A DNA stretch of 64,000 nt from a virus. Below are positions 38,892 through 48,046 of the stretch, piece after piece. The stretch spans positions 1 through 64,000 of the IMG/VR virus record IMGVR_UViG_3300028862_000012; one strand, given 5' to 3'. How positions within the stretch are numbered: position 1 is the first letter of the stretch; each line of letters starts with the position of its first letter. The notes below the pieces were generated by a model, which was not told the DNA's origin, searched no databases, and saw only the letters and a list, made by a program, of their open reading frames with translations. The translations under genes and the position numbers were made by a program.

Positions 38892-39467
38892 TTACACCTT
38901 TATGCTTGAATCTATTACTACTACATACTTATCTTTCGTTTCTTCTTCATTTGCTACCCACATCTGACAAACGCTTCCTTGTCCAATTAAAAGTCTGCAA
39001 GCATATACCATATTTTGTTTATAAGTAAAATAAAATCTATAGTCAGTAAAATCTGAATCAGGTTTATAAATAAAATCATAGCACAATGCTTTTATATAAT
39101 TAAAAACTTTCATATATTCTTCTTGAGATATAGGATAAGCAGAGTTAAATTCTATGTCACCATCGTTTAGTTGCTTGTAATAATTTAATGCATTTATAAC
39201 TTTATAAAAAGTTAGCTGATCTATAGTATTATAATCACATAAATCCATTATATCGCCCTTATTATTAATTAAATTTTCTGCATATGCTTTAAATAACTTG
39301 CGCTCTTCTTCTATAGATTTTGGTTTACAATCTTCTCGTATGCTTTCTTCAAACTCTTCTAATACTCTGGCACATTTTGTATTCCAACAAAAAGGATCAT
39401 CAAAAGCTGATTGTAGCTTTCCTAACCATGTATAATATTTATTAATTATTGCTTGATTATTATTCAT
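38892..39467 (-). CDS. Unknown helical protein
   Basis: 191 residues, mostly helical and acidic with many Tyr; C-terminal strand pair YVVVIDSSIKV. No motif. Overlaps the upstream zinc-finger gene by 4 nt. Confidence 0.55.
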   Translation of the reverse strand: MNNNQAIINKYYTWLGKLQSAFDDPFCWNTKCARVLEEFEESIREDCKPKSIEEERKLFKAYAENLINNKGDIMDLCDYNTIDQLTFYKVINALNYYKQLNDGDIEFNSAYPISQEEYMKVFNYIKALCYDFIYKPDSDFTDYRFYFTYKQNMVYACRLLIGQGSVCQMWVANEEETKDKYVVVIDSSIKV

Positions 39468-39694
39468 TTATGCTTTCCTTTTACTTCGGGATGCGCTAGT
39501 TTATATTCATATTCTTTTATTGCTTTATCTTTATTCTTTTTAGTCCATTCAATCATTTCTTTATCTTGAAAGGTTTTACCACAAATACAACAATGATAAT
39601 TCCAAACATCATATTCGATTATAGAGTCTTTATACTTTTCTGATATGGGTAAGGCTTCAATAATCATGTCCCAATCACATTTTTCACAATTCAT
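39464..39694 (-). CDS. Small zinc-finger protein
   Basis: 76 residues; CEKCDW at the start and YHCCICGK (C-x2-C) in the middle form a probable zinc site, followed by a basic helix. It begins the operon 39694-36606 behind a promoter at 39701-39729. Confidence 0.6.
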   Translation of the reverse strand: MNCEKCDWDMIIEALPISEKYKDSIIEYDVWNYHCCICGKTFQDKEMIEWTKKNKDKAIKEYEYKLAHPEVKGKHK

Positions 39695-39700
39695 TTTAGT

Positions 39701-39729
39701 AATATATCCTTATATAGTAAATGTGTCAA
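39701..39729 (-). promoter_or_regulatory. Sigma70-type promoter
   Basis: TTGACA (39724-39729), 17-nt spacer, TATATT (39701-39706), immediately before the gene starting 39694, giving a very short leader. Confidence 0.65.
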
Positions 39730-40718
39730 TTACTAATTTTATATCCTAAACCATTTATCTTTTTAGTCCAAATTAAAAATGCTTTACGCTTTACTGCTAT
39801 GAAGCTTTCACATTTATATCCGCCTGCTTCTGCATGACCTTGCACACCTTCTAAGGTAGTTACATCAAAGTTACTACTTTTTAAACTCCGTAAGCTCATA
39901 GTTAATTCATCAGGTTTATAGGTGTTAATAATAATTAAATACTTCATTCTATCAGAAAACTTCAAAAGTAGTCTATATGCTACTATACTCATTTTCTTTT
40001 CTATCATTACTACACCAAAAGGAATACCTTTGCTATCTACATTAAACCGTATAGATCTACAGCAAGATATCATTATTGTTTTTTCTATATTGCGATCTTT
40101 TTCAATTATTTCTTTATCTAATTTACTGTATTCAAACATAGGTGTTTCAAAAACTGATTCACATATTGTACTTAAAAAAGGAGCATACTTATCTATTCCT
40201 TCTAATTCAAATATCATTTTTTTATATAACAATCTATTTAAGTCAACAGCGCGTTCAAACAAAGGATCATTACACTTCCATGTATCATATACATTTACTA
40301 AATTTATAAAGTATTCTAAGTTAGGTAATACAGGCATTTTACTATTTTGTTTACACCAATTATAAAACAGCATAGAACCACAATTATTATTTTCTATATC
40401 AAAATAAGTAGCTATGTTATCATTCCCAATTAATATATCAGTTACTTTATCTATGCTACTTTTATGATGATCAAATACAAGTACTTCTAGTTTACGCTCT
40501 ATCATTTTTTGTAATACTTCTACCGGTGGAGTAAAATCAATCCAAATTTGTTTATCACAATTATCTAATAAACTATCTATATCAATTTTATTTTGTTCAA
40601 ATAGCTTATAGTCTACAATTACTATTTCTGATTCTGTTAGTTCAGGAAAATAGTATTGTAAAGCTACAAGCCATGAAATTCCATCTAAATCTGTATGTGC
40701 GCAAAACTTTGTTATCAT
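39726..40718 (-). CDS. DHH-family phosphoesterase
   Basis: 330 residues. CAHTDLDGISW, IVIVDY, IWIDFTPP and LVFDHHKSS reproduce the first four metal motifs of the DHH family (the last is the eponymous DHH). The C-terminal part with GVQGHAEAGGYKCE resembles the glycine-rich DHHA1 substrate site. DHH enzymes include NrnA nanoRNases, RecJ and cyclic-dinucleotide phosphodiesterases. A phage copy could recycle short oligoribonucleotides or degrade signalling molecules of host defence; the choice is open. Touches the upstream gene by one base. Confidence 0.85.
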   Translation of the reverse strand: MITKFCAHTDLDGISWLVALQYYFPELTESEIVIVDYKLFEQNKIDIDSLLDNCDKQIWIDFTPPVEVLQKMIERKLEVLVFDHHKSSIDKVTDILIGNDNIATYFDIENNNCGSMLFYNWCKQNSKMPVLPNLEYFINLVNVYDTWKCNDPLFERAVDLNRLLYKKMIFELEGIDKYAPFLSTICESVFETPMFEYSKLDKEIIEKDRNIEKTIMISCCRSIRFNVDSKGIPFGVVMIEKKMSIVAYRLLLKFSDRMKYLIIINTYKPDELTMSLRSLKSSNFDVTTLEGVQGHAEAGGYKCESFIAVKRKAFLIWTKKINGLGYKISN

Positions 40719-41113
40719 TAGTAATTACTTATACTAACTACGCAAATAAGAGTTTTGTTTTCTTTTATATGAATTAAAAACATATCTTTTTCTTCATCAT
40801 AAAAAACTCCTAATTCAAAATGTCCTCTACTCATATCAACTATCATTGCATTATCAAATACATCAAAGCCAAACTTATCTTCATCTCCCCAATCCATGAC
40901 TAAACATTTAATGGGATATACAAAACGTACTGTTCCATTGGACACACTTACTGAAAGTTTACTTGCTTTTTCAATAATTTTTTCTTTATTGAAGAAACTC
41001 CAGATAATTTTCCAATTTGAATAATAAGTAATAGGATCACGATCACTCATTGAAACATCAAAAGGAAAACTTGAAATTTCCTCATAGCTATAACCTTCAA
41101 CTAATTTTTCCAT
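40718..41113 (-). CDS. Unknown protein
   Basis: 131 residues, beta-rich and acidic (FVYPIKCLVMDWGDEDKFGF). TAACTATTA 24 nt upstream and AAGGA before the start; co-transcribed with the DHH gene. Not recognised. Confidence 0.55.
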   Translation of the reverse strand: MEKLVEGYSYEEISSFPFDVSMSDRDPITYYSNWKIIWSFFNKEKIIEKASKLSVSVSNGTVRFVYPIKCLVMDWGDEDKFGFDVFDNAMIVDMSRGHFELGVFYDEEKDMFLIHIKENKTLICVVSISNY

Positions 41114-41137
41114 ACTAGTTCCTTTTATAATATATAC

Positions 41138-41146
41138 TAATAGTTA
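41138..41146 (-). promoter_or_regulatory. TAACTATTA element
   Basis: Exact copy, 24 nt before the 41113 start and adjacent to the stop of the preceding gene; followed by GTATATATTATAAAAGG. Confidence 0.6.
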
Positions 41147-42589
41147 CTAACCTTGCAACAGTACAATTGTAGTATAAATTAACTTAATCTGTTCTTCATT
41201 AAACTTCCATCGAGTATTAATAACTTTGTCAGCCCAAGCTCGCGCACTATTGCCTCTCTCATCTCCTGTTGCACACCAATCACACACCATTTCAATCAAC
41301 CAGTTATTAGGCATAGAAGTACAATCAATAGTAGGCACAGCCAGTGGATCAAAACCATCACGCTCTGTTGGTGATATAACTGTTTCTTGATTAGACCAGA
41401 ATTCAGGATGATGCTGTACAGTTTTTACATGATGAGTAGTACAGTTATACATAAGCTTATCTATTTCAGATGTTTTAATAAATTCTATATTATCTGCTTT
41501 ACATTTATAATTCCAAACAACAGCTATATATCCAGCTAGCTCTATATCTTCAAATTTAATTCTGTCATGTGCTTCTATTTGAGTGATATATTGGTTATCT
41601 AAAATACATTCTGGTAAGCTAAAATATTTATTCCAATACTTTTTTACACTTGTAATATGATTCACGGTACGAGTATAATACCACTGTCTCATATCATCAG
41701 TAATAGTATAAACTTCTGAACTTACTAATTTTGTTTTAATATATTCATACATATACAGCCAATCAACTTTTAATAAACACTTATCATCGATAAGAATATT
41801 ATAAAAAATTTTTGGGTATGGTTGCCATTCTAAATTTGGATAATTTTTATTTACTACATCAAAAGGAATATTATTAGATTCCAAGAACTTAATTACATCC
41901 TGAATATGATTATCTAAAAATCTACATGTCCAAATTATTATATAATATCCATCATTGGATAATTTTGTCATTACTTCTTTTACATACGGTTTTAGTACCG
42001 CAGTAGAAATATCGGGAAAAGCATTATCACAAACAGTTTCGTCGAAGTCTACAGCAATTATTTTTGACCTATCCTTATCATTATGTCTATTTCCTATATC
42101 TTCTTTAATATAAGTAATAATACTCTGCAAGGTGTTTTCTGTACTTTCACTAAACTTAATCCATTTTCCATTATTGTGTTCTACCATTTCACCAATAGCT
42201 TCAAGACTTTTCTTTTCACTATCTGTCCATGAATAAAAGTATCCATCAATTCTATGATTTAAGCTTCGCTGAATATCTTTCATAATGTTATCATATAAAA
42301 TATAACAGAAAATAACTTTTTTATTTAACATGTTTGCTTTACTAACAGAATCCATTATTTCACTAAAGCTATAAAAACCTATTTGTCGCGGAGTAATCAC
42401 ATATAAAAGATAATCATCTATACTTTTTTCGTTTTCTTCATTTAACTTATCTTCTGGTGTCCAATTTGCAACCACTGGATTAAAATAGTCTAACTCTGAT
42501 GATTCTAACATCGGTATTATTACCTTGCGCCAACTAGAGTTATTACAAGTTCCAAAAAGTCCAACTTTATATTTTTTATTATCACTCAT
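41147..42589 (-). CDS. Three-domain protein: deoxyribosyltransferase-like, HAD-like and DUF5662-like
   Basis: 480 residues. Residues 6-135 (KVGLFGTCNNSSWRKVIIP ... GFYSFSEIMDSV) look like a nucleoside 2-deoxyribosyltransferase-type fold. Residues 175-285 form a small HAD domain: AVDFDETVCDN with nucleophile D181 and D183, IIIWTCRF (motif II), and ILIDDK (acid motif). Residues 295-478 (YYTRTVNHI ... CTTHHVKTVQHHPEFW ... MVCDWCATG) match the pattern of DUF5662, with several His/Asp that could bind metal. All three parts point to nucleotide or nucleobase metabolism. One-base overlap with the upstream gene. Confidence 0.75.
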   Translation of the reverse strand: MSDNKKYKVGLFGTCNNSSWRKVIIPMLESSELDYFNPVVANWTPEDKLNEENEKSIDDYLLYVITPRQIGFYSFSEIMDSVSKANMLNKKVIFCYILYDNIMKDIQRSLNHRIDGYFYSWTDSEKKSLEAIGEMVEHNNGKWIKFSESTENTLQSIITYIKEDIGNRHNDKDRSKIIAVDFDETVCDNAFPDISTAVLKPYVKEVMTKLSNDGYYIIIWTCRFLDNHIQDVIKFLESNNIPFDVVNKNYPNLEWQPYPKIFYNILIDDKCLLKVDWLYMYEYIKTKLVSSEVYTITDDMRQWYYTRTVNHITSVKKYWNKYFSLPECILDNQYITQIEAHDRIKFEDIELAGYIAVVWNYKCKADNIEFIKTSEIDKLMYNCTTHHVKTVQHHPEFWSNQETVISPTERDGFDPLAVPTIDCTSMPNNWLIEMVCDWCATGDERGNSARAWADKVINTRWKFNEEQIKLIYTTIVLLQG

Positions 42590-42894
42590 TATGTTTCCTT
42601 ACACTTTACTTCAATAGTAATATTATCCAAACAACCAGTATTTCTATTCTTACCAAGTAAAGTTTTATTTTCCTTTTTATTATCTATTAAATCTACTAAC
42701 TTTTTTCCTGCATCAAGTATAAACTCTGTATCTGAAATATTTTCACCTTTAGGCTTTATTGTTAAAATTATGGTAAACTCTGTATTGAAATTAGTTATTA
42801 AATAATACATATCCACATAGTAATCTGACTTTATTACATCTTTTATTAATTTTTCGTACTCACTCATGCTTATAATTGTATTCTGTAATATCAT
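42589..42894 (-). CDS. Unknown small protein
   Basis: 101 residues, beta-rich (FTIILTIKPKGENISDTEF). TAACTATTA lies 20 nt upstream. Coupled to the three-domain gene by a one-base overlap. Confidence 0.55.
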   Translation of the reverse strand: MILQNTIISMSEYEKLIKDVIKSDYYVDMYYLITNFNTEFTIILTIKPKGENISDTEFILDAGKKLVDLIDNKKENKTLLGKNRNTGCLDNITIEVKCKET

Positions 42895-42913
42895 GATGTA
42901 ATCCTTTACTTTC

Positions 42914-42922
42914 TAATAGTTA
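42914..42922 (-). promoter_or_regulatory. TAACTATTA element
   Basis: Exact copy overlapping the end of the primase gene, 20 nt before the 42894 start; AAAGGA follows. Confidence 0.6.
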
Positions 42923-43981
42923 TAGAAAGCTATCATAATCTTTTTTAGCATATAACTCTTTTATTTCAGCTCCAGAATACCATTCATCAAAAGTAGGTAA
43001 ACTATCAAAATCTATATCTCCATTATTTTTTACGTGCAATATTTCTTTTAATTCTTGCTTACTACAATCGTGAGCGTCATAGCCTTTACCATTATCATGT
43101 ACTCGATAATCTTGAACATACCGAACTTGTCCTTTACCGTAAAATTCATACATTTTCTGAAACGCTATAGCATAATTATATCCTGCTTCATCGTTATCTA
43201 AGAACTTAATTAATCGCGGTATTTCAAATAACTTTTTTGTCTTAGGCATTACTTCCCATGTGGAACTATCTTCTTTCCCTTTATATGAAGATGTTCCAAA
43301 ATTACTAATCACATTAGATGTTATATTATATAACTGAACTAAGTTCTTCCATCCTTCATTATCAATTACTGGCTTACATAAATCTATATTTTCCCAGTTA
43401 TAAGGCTGATTGATTATAGCACCTAATGGGTATAATTCTTTTGGTGTTTGTTTTAAAGTATAATCTCTACCGCCTACAGAAACTAATCTATTTTTTTCAT
43501 AGACTGGAAACAGTAAGCGTTTTATAAAAGTAGTAGGTTTACGATCCATACAATCAGATGCTTCAAATTGAGCGAACTTTGTATAGCTAATTTCATATTT
43601 ATCAATAAAGCTATCTATCATATAGAGTGATTTACAATAACTATATACTTCCATGTTACTGTACACATCTTCTATTTTACCTTTAATCATCTTTATTTCT
43701 ACAGAGTCTAAATCACGAACTTTATGTTCAATTTTTTGATTAGCAAACTCTTTTATCTCATCTTTTGATGCTAAGTCAGCTAAAGACTTTCCACGAACTT
43801 GTAAAAACTTATTTAGATTTCCAGTAGCATGACACGCATAGCACCAGTAAATTCCGCTTGAGGCATAAATATATTCGTTGTGGCAGTCATGATCATCATG
43901 TTCTGCACATTGAACCCAAAGTCTATCACCTTTTTTATCATAGTCAATACCAGCTTTAATAAGTATAGATTCTACATCCAT
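42920..43981 (-). CDS. DNA primase, DnaG-type
   Basis: 353 residues. N-terminal zinc-binding domain: CAEHDDHDC and YWCYACHATGN (residues 24-58), similar to the CHC2 finger of DnaG. A Toprim domain follows, with VIDNEGW (Glu) and LIKFLDNDEAG (D-x-D) as the metal-binding motifs. The protein is shorter than host DnaG (about 600) and lacks a DnaB-binding C-terminus, as in other phage primases. Works with the polymerase at 8999. One base separates it from the membrane-protein gene. Confidence 0.85.
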   Translation of the reverse strand: MDVESILIKAGIDYDKKGDRLWVQCAEHDDHDCHNEYIYASSGIYWCYACHATGNLNKFLQVRGKSLADLASKDEIKEFANQKIEHKVRDLDSVEIKMIKGKIEDVYSNMEVYSYCKSLYMIDSFIDKYEISYTKFAQFEASDCMDRKPTTFIKRLLFPVYEKNRLVSVGGRDYTLKQTPKELYPLGAIINQPYNWENIDLCKPVIDNEGWKNLVQLYNITSNVISNFGTSSYKGKEDSSTWEVMPKTKKLFEIPRLIKFLDNDEAGYNYAIAFQKMYEFYGKGQVRYVQDYRVHDNGKGYDAHDCSKQELKEILHVKNNGDIDFDSLPTFDEWYSGAEIKELYAKKDYDSFL

Positions 43982-43982
43982 A

Positions 43983-45035
43983 TCAATACTCTTCCTGACT
44001 ACTATCTTTATTAGTAATGTCAGCTACTTCCTGAATTTCACTTACTATCTTTTCAGCTTCTTCATCTGAAATTATATTATCATTAAAAAATGTTTTTACT
44101 TTCTCATCAGGTAATTTTTTTGTATCTTTATTTTTCTTAGCAATTAGTGATTTTCCAATAACTGATTTCTTTGGCTTCTTTTCTGGTACAGATTTTAATA
44201 CCCGTTTTACTGGCTTATTATCTTTTGAAAAGAACTTCTCAATAGTAGAAACAGCACTATTACTTTCTTTTTTATTATCCTTGTTTATTTTAGGAGATAC
44301 TTCAAAAGGATTTTTTCTAGGTCTACCTTTTTTAGGCTTAATATAAGGAAGCTTACTAATAAGATAGTTCTTTAGATATTGAGAAATACTGAATGATTTT
44401 TCTTTAGGCTTATGACTTAATACTAATAGAGAAACTTCAAGTAAGGCACCTCGTAAAAATAGAAAGATCATGAGCAATAGACTTACATTTATATTAAACT
44501 TTTCTCCAACTATCTTAAATAATTCCATCTGTTTATTTTTTTCAACAGAATTATTATATTCAGTGGCTACTTGTGCTACTTTTAATTTACTATTTACAAT
44601 GGAAACTACTGCATTAGCGGTCTTTGAATTACTTGTGCCATAGCCACCATCCGTTTTAGTAATACTTTCGTTTAAAGCCTTTGCAGTGTCATTTAAAAGT
44701 TTATTACTGTCCTCAATAGCACTACTTATCGTTTTATCAGCAATAATAATATCAGGAGCTTGTTTATAGCTATCAATAGAAAAGACTACTAATGAAAGCG
44801 TAAGTAAACAAAAGGCAAGTATTTTACTTTGAAAGCTTTCTTCAAAATTAATAAGATACACAAAAACTATATCAAGTACGACTCCCATTATTCCATAAAA
44901 GCAAGACCAAAACTTACTATTATTTCCAAAACTTGAGAAAAAATCATAACTAACAAAGGAAATTTGTATTAAGCAAACTATAGTAAGAGCTATTTTAAAT
45001 ATTGCCTTTACTTTATCTTTAATATCAGAATTCAT
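43983..45035 (-). CDS. Membrane protein with coiled region and AT-hook
   Basis: 350 residues. Four predicted membrane helices: about 9-31, 37-60, 68-86 and 188-210; an acidic periplasmic or cytoplasmic helix region lies between the third and fourth. The tail (about 225-350) is basic and contains KKGRPRKNPF, an AT-hook that binds the minor groove of AT-rich DNA, followed by two further Lys-rich segments and an acidic end. It could tether phage DNA to the membrane near the primase, its neighbour. This role is inferred. Confidence 0.7.
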   Translation of the reverse strand: MNSDIKDKVKAIFKIALTIVCLIQISFVSYDFFSSFGNNSKFWSCFYGIMGVVLDIVFVYLINFEESFQSKILAFCLLTLSLVVFSIDSYKQAPDIIIADKTISSAIEDSNKLLNDTAKALNESITKTDGGYGTSNSKTANAVVSIVNSKLKVAQVATEYNNSVEKNKQMELFKIVGEKFNINVSLLLMIFLFLRGALLEVSLLVLSHKPKEKSFSISQYLKNYLISKLPYIKPKKGRPRKNPFEVSPKINKDNKKESNSAVSTIEKFFSKDNKPVKRVLKSVPEKKPKKSVIGKSLIAKKNKDTKKLPDEKVKTFFNDNIISDEEAEKIVSEIQEVADITNKDSSQEEY

Positions 45036-45069
45036 TTTTTATCCTTCTAAAAGTATATAAATTTAAGTT

Positions 45070-45099
45070 ATTATAAACAAATAAATCTAATTATGTCAA
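45070..45099 (-). promoter_or_regulatory. Sigma70-type promoter
   Basis: TTGACA (45094-45099), 18-nt spacer, perfect -10 TATAAT (45070-45075), 35 nt before the 45035 start. Drives the membrane protein and primase genes. Confidence 0.8.
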
Positions 45100-45124
45100 T
45101 TACTAAAGTATATTTTTAAACTTT

Positions 45125-46729
45125 TTAGGCTACTCTATTTAATAAAGGTAATACATTGTTATCAAGATATTCTTCTATATATTTTAGTTGTGAATATGGA
45201 ATCCTTAGTAACTGTATATTATTACTTATACAATAGTTTGTTTTAATTAAATCACGATTTTTCATTTCAGTATATAATTTTAGGATTTCACTATCTGTAA
45301 GATGTCGGTTTCTCATAAAATCAGAAAATTCTTCTAAACTGTTGTGTTGATTACCATCACATTCTATGCAAATATTAAAGTCTGGTAAATAAAAATCAAA
45401 AGGTAAAGTATTTTTAGATCGACAATTAGGAAATCTTTTCTGACTTTTATAATTTATATTATTATTTTTCAAATAATATTCTGTTTGTTTTTCTAAATTT
45501 GAAGAGCTACATTTTGGACAACCTTGAAAATGAATATGATTATTAGGTTGCATTAAAAATTCTCCATGCTCTTTGCAGACTATTATTACAGGTATATGCA
45601 TACCTGTGTACTCCACTTTGGAATAATCATATAGATCATGATGAATGTTCTTAAATCGCTTTATAACCTCTTCTTTATTAAGTCTTATATTAATATGAGA
45701 CTGCTCAACTCCACAAATAGGGCATCCTTCTCCTTGTAAATGAGCAGAAGCTTTCTTTAAAAAGATACCATGAACTTTGCACACTATTTTAACTTTATCT
45801 GAAAGAGTGCTAAAGTTCACTTGAGAATAATCATATTTATCTCCATGAATTTCTTTTGCTTTTTCTAAAAAATATTTTTTATTTTTTCTTCTATTATATC
45901 CTGTTTCAATATAAGAACATAAGCTACATCCTTTTGATTTCATATGATTAAAAGGCGTTTGCTCAAATATTCCATGAATAGGGCAAATAATTTTAACTGG
46001 AGTGTGGCAATTTTTATAGTCTACCAAACTATAATCATACTTATTATTATGAACTTGTTTTGCTTTTGGAATAAAAGTATCTTTTGAGTCATAAGTATAA
46101 ATATAAGTATAGTCTTCATATTTTGAGATCATACTACATTTCTGACACTCATGTCCAGCTAAATGAGAGTTTGCAGATTGAGTAAACTTTCCATGAATAG
46201 GACATATAATAATTACTTTTTCACTAAGTTTAGAAAAAGAAACTAGGCTGTAATCATATTTATTACTATAAATTTTATTTGCTCTCATAATAAACTCTTC
46301 TAAAGATATTCTTTTTAAGTCTGAATTTAATTTCTGAGCACATTTAAAGCAGTTCATTCCTAATAAATGATTTGCAGGTGACTGTTCAAACTCACCATGA
46401 ATCGGACAAATAATTTTAACTTTAATATTATTTTTTATATATTCTACTTTTGAATAGTCATATTTTTCACTATGAACTAATTTTGCTTTCTCAATAAACT
46501 CTTCAGTTGAACTTCTACATTTTAACCCTCTGAAAGAACATCCACATTTTTCACATCCATGACCTTGTAAGTGAGTATTTGCAATCTGCTCAAATTTTCC
46601 ATGCTTTTTACATATAATGATGATTTTACTACTACTATTAGTATAGATAGATTCTGAATAATCATACTTATTGTTATGAACTTTATTTGCGCGTTTAATA
46701 AATTCTTCTTGAGTTAATTTTTTTGACAT
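45125..46729 (-). CDS. Homing-type nuclease with six zinc-finger repeats and Vsr-like domain
   Basis: 534 residues. Six repeats of about 65 residues: F-x(3)-AK/N-x-VH-x-N/D/EKYDYS, K-V-I-ICP-x-HG-x-F-x-Q, and HLxGxGCxKC, a DUF723-like zinc module. The final 120 residues hold FPFDFYLPDFNICIECDGNQH and LRIPYSQ, the D...E-x-D/N/H layout of Vsr-like (very short patch repair) nucleases used in homing. The array of fingers probably reads an extended DNA site. TAACTATTA and several hairpins lie in its leader. Confidence 0.75.
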   Translation of the reverse strand: MSKKLTQEEFIKRANKVHNNKYDYSESIYTNSSSKIIIICKKHGKFEQIANTHLQGHGCEKCGCSFRGLKCRSSTEEFIEKAKLVHSEKYDYSKVEYIKNNIKVKIICPIHGEFEQSPANHLLGMNCFKCAQKLNSDLKRISLEEFIMRANKIYSNKYDYSLVSFSKLSEKVIIICPIHGKFTQSANSHLAGHECQKCSMISKYEDYTYIYTYDSKDTFIPKAKQVHNNKYDYSLVDYKNCHTPVKIICPIHGIFEQTPFNHMKSKGCSLCSYIETGYNRRKNKKYFLEKAKEIHGDKYDYSQVNFSTLSDKVKIVCKVHGIFLKKASAHLQGEGCPICGVEQSHINIRLNKEEVIKRFKNIHHDLYDYSKVEYTGMHIPVIIVCKEHGEFLMQPNNHIHFQGCPKCSSSNLEKQTEYYLKNNNINYKSQKRFPNCRSKNTLPFDFYLPDFNICIECDGNQHNSLEEFSDFMRNRHLTDSEILKLYTEMKNRDLIKTNYCISNNIQLLRIPYSQLKYIEEYLDNNVLPLLNRVA

Positions 46730-46734
46730 GATTC

Positions 46735-46862
46735 TTTATTACCTTTTAAGAGATTCCAGTCTCTATATAGTAATAGTTAGAATTTATTTTTTATAATAAA
46801 AAGGTTAGATTGATGGAATCATACATCAATCAACAGGCTGGAACCTGCTGTCCCTTTAATTA
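46735..46862 (-). promoter_or_regulatory. Structured leader of the homing nuclease gene
   Basis: Three hairpins on the minus strand: CAGCAGG / CCTGTTG with loop TTCCAG, GATTGATG / CATCAATC (perfect 8 bp), and AGAGA / TCTCT near the start. TAACTATTA lies at 46771-46779 between them. Possible terminator of the upstream gene and control of nuclease expression. Confidence 0.45.
46771..46779 (-). promoter_or_regulatory. TAACTATTA element
   Basis: Exact copy 42 nt before the homing nuclease start, followed by CTATATAG. Confidence 0.55.
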
Positions 46863-46866
46863 AAAG

Positions 46867-47997
46867 TTAATTTTCCGGATGGGCTGTTAAAATTTTAGTT
46901 TTAGAATCAACATAACCTAATTTTTTTAATTGACTAAATAAGCTTACTGCTAGTTGATTTGAAACAAACTCGATATAGCCAGCACTAAGTAAGCTATTCC
47001 AATGTTTTGTTAATACAGCATCACCATGTTTAGCTCTCCAATGACTGTCTGGTATTGTATTAGGATAAATATTTGCAGAAAGATTAGTGAGCTTATAAGA
47101 GAATCCTTGGTAGGTATAGCTCGGATCAGTGGAAAATAATTTCACATCCGCAACGTTGATAAGATCAAGTATAAGTTTTGAATTTATAGCTTCACCATCA
47201 TATACATATATCCAAGGTTCACCTTTATAAGTATTATTAGGTAATACATTTTCTAACTGAAGCATTAAAGTATAAGTTTGTGAAGGATTTGGCTCAAGCT
47301 TATTAGTTTCTGGATTAAATTGTTTCTTTGATTCTCCTGTAACTTTGTGTCCTACTTTTCCTTGTTTATCTAAAACAGAAGTAGCCTCTGTTATAAAATA
47401 AAATCTTATTGATCCAGAGCTTCCTATAATTTCAGTTTTTAAGAATTTAGTGTTAGTATTAGCTCTTCCTTGAACTTCATCACGTATATCTTTATATTTT
47501 TTTGTTAAATCACTTGTTAAAGAATTGACTTGTTTAAGTTCAGGGATTGTTATTTCTTCCAGCTTTCCTTCAAACTTTTTACAATACTTCAATAATCGCA
47601 TATCTTCTGCCATTGCATCAGTATAAGCATACTCCATCAGCTTAGTGTACTCTTCTGTACTCTCCGTAAAAAAGTCATAACGTAAACTTCGATTATAATC
47701 ACATAAGTCATATAACACAATATAATCATTAGCAATATCTTTATCAAACAAGTCTAGGCTTTCAAAGGGAAAATATTCTACTCGCTGCTTGATATCTCGC
47801 TTTATATGCTCACCACGATAAATATCCATCTTTTGATGACGTAGAATTTTAGTATGATTAATAGAAGCATTTGGAAATTTACTATTGAAAAATATGAAAT
47901 ACATTCCTTTACCACCAGAGCGTAATCCTTTGGCTATGAATATATTATCATACTTTTCTAAACCTAATACTTGTTTTATATGTTGTCCAGTTGTCAT
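46867..47997 (-). CDS. Conserved-looking phage protein of unknown function
   Basis: 376 residues. An N-terminal GLRSGGKGMYFIFF region, helical middle and a C-terminal alpha/beta region with YQGFSYKLTNLSANIYPNTI. I cannot assign it. TAACTATTA ends 5 nt before the ATG, so a message from that element would have almost no leader. Located between lysis and replication genes. Confidence 0.55.
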   Translation of the reverse strand: MTTGQHIKQVLGLEKYDNIFIAKGLRSGGKGMYFIFFNSKFPNASINHTKILRHQKMDIYRGEHIKRDIKQRVEYFPFESLDLFDKDIANDYIVLYDLCDYNRSLRYDFFTESTEEYTKLMEYAYTDAMAEDMRLLKYCKKFEGKLEEITIPELKQVNSLTSDLTKKYKDIRDEVQGRANTNTKFLKTEIIGSSGSIRFYFITEATSVLDKQGKVGHKVTGESKKQFNPETNKLEPNPSQTYTLMLQLENVLPNNTYKGEPWIYVYDGEAINSKLILDLINVADVKLFSTDPSYTYQGFSYKLTNLSANIYPNTIPDSHWRAKHGDAVLTKHWNSLLSAGYIEFVSNQLAVSLFSQLKKLGYVDSKTKILTAHPEN

Positions 47998-48001
47998 ATT
48001 A

Positions 48002-48010
48002 TAATAGTTA
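48002..48010 (-). promoter_or_regulatory. TAACTATTA element adjacent to a start codon
   Basis: Exact copy; only TAATATG separates it from the ATG at 47997, suggesting leaderless transcription if it is a promoter. Confidence 0.5.
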
Positions 48011-48046
48011 TAATTAATTTATATTTCATATTCTATAATTGACTAT

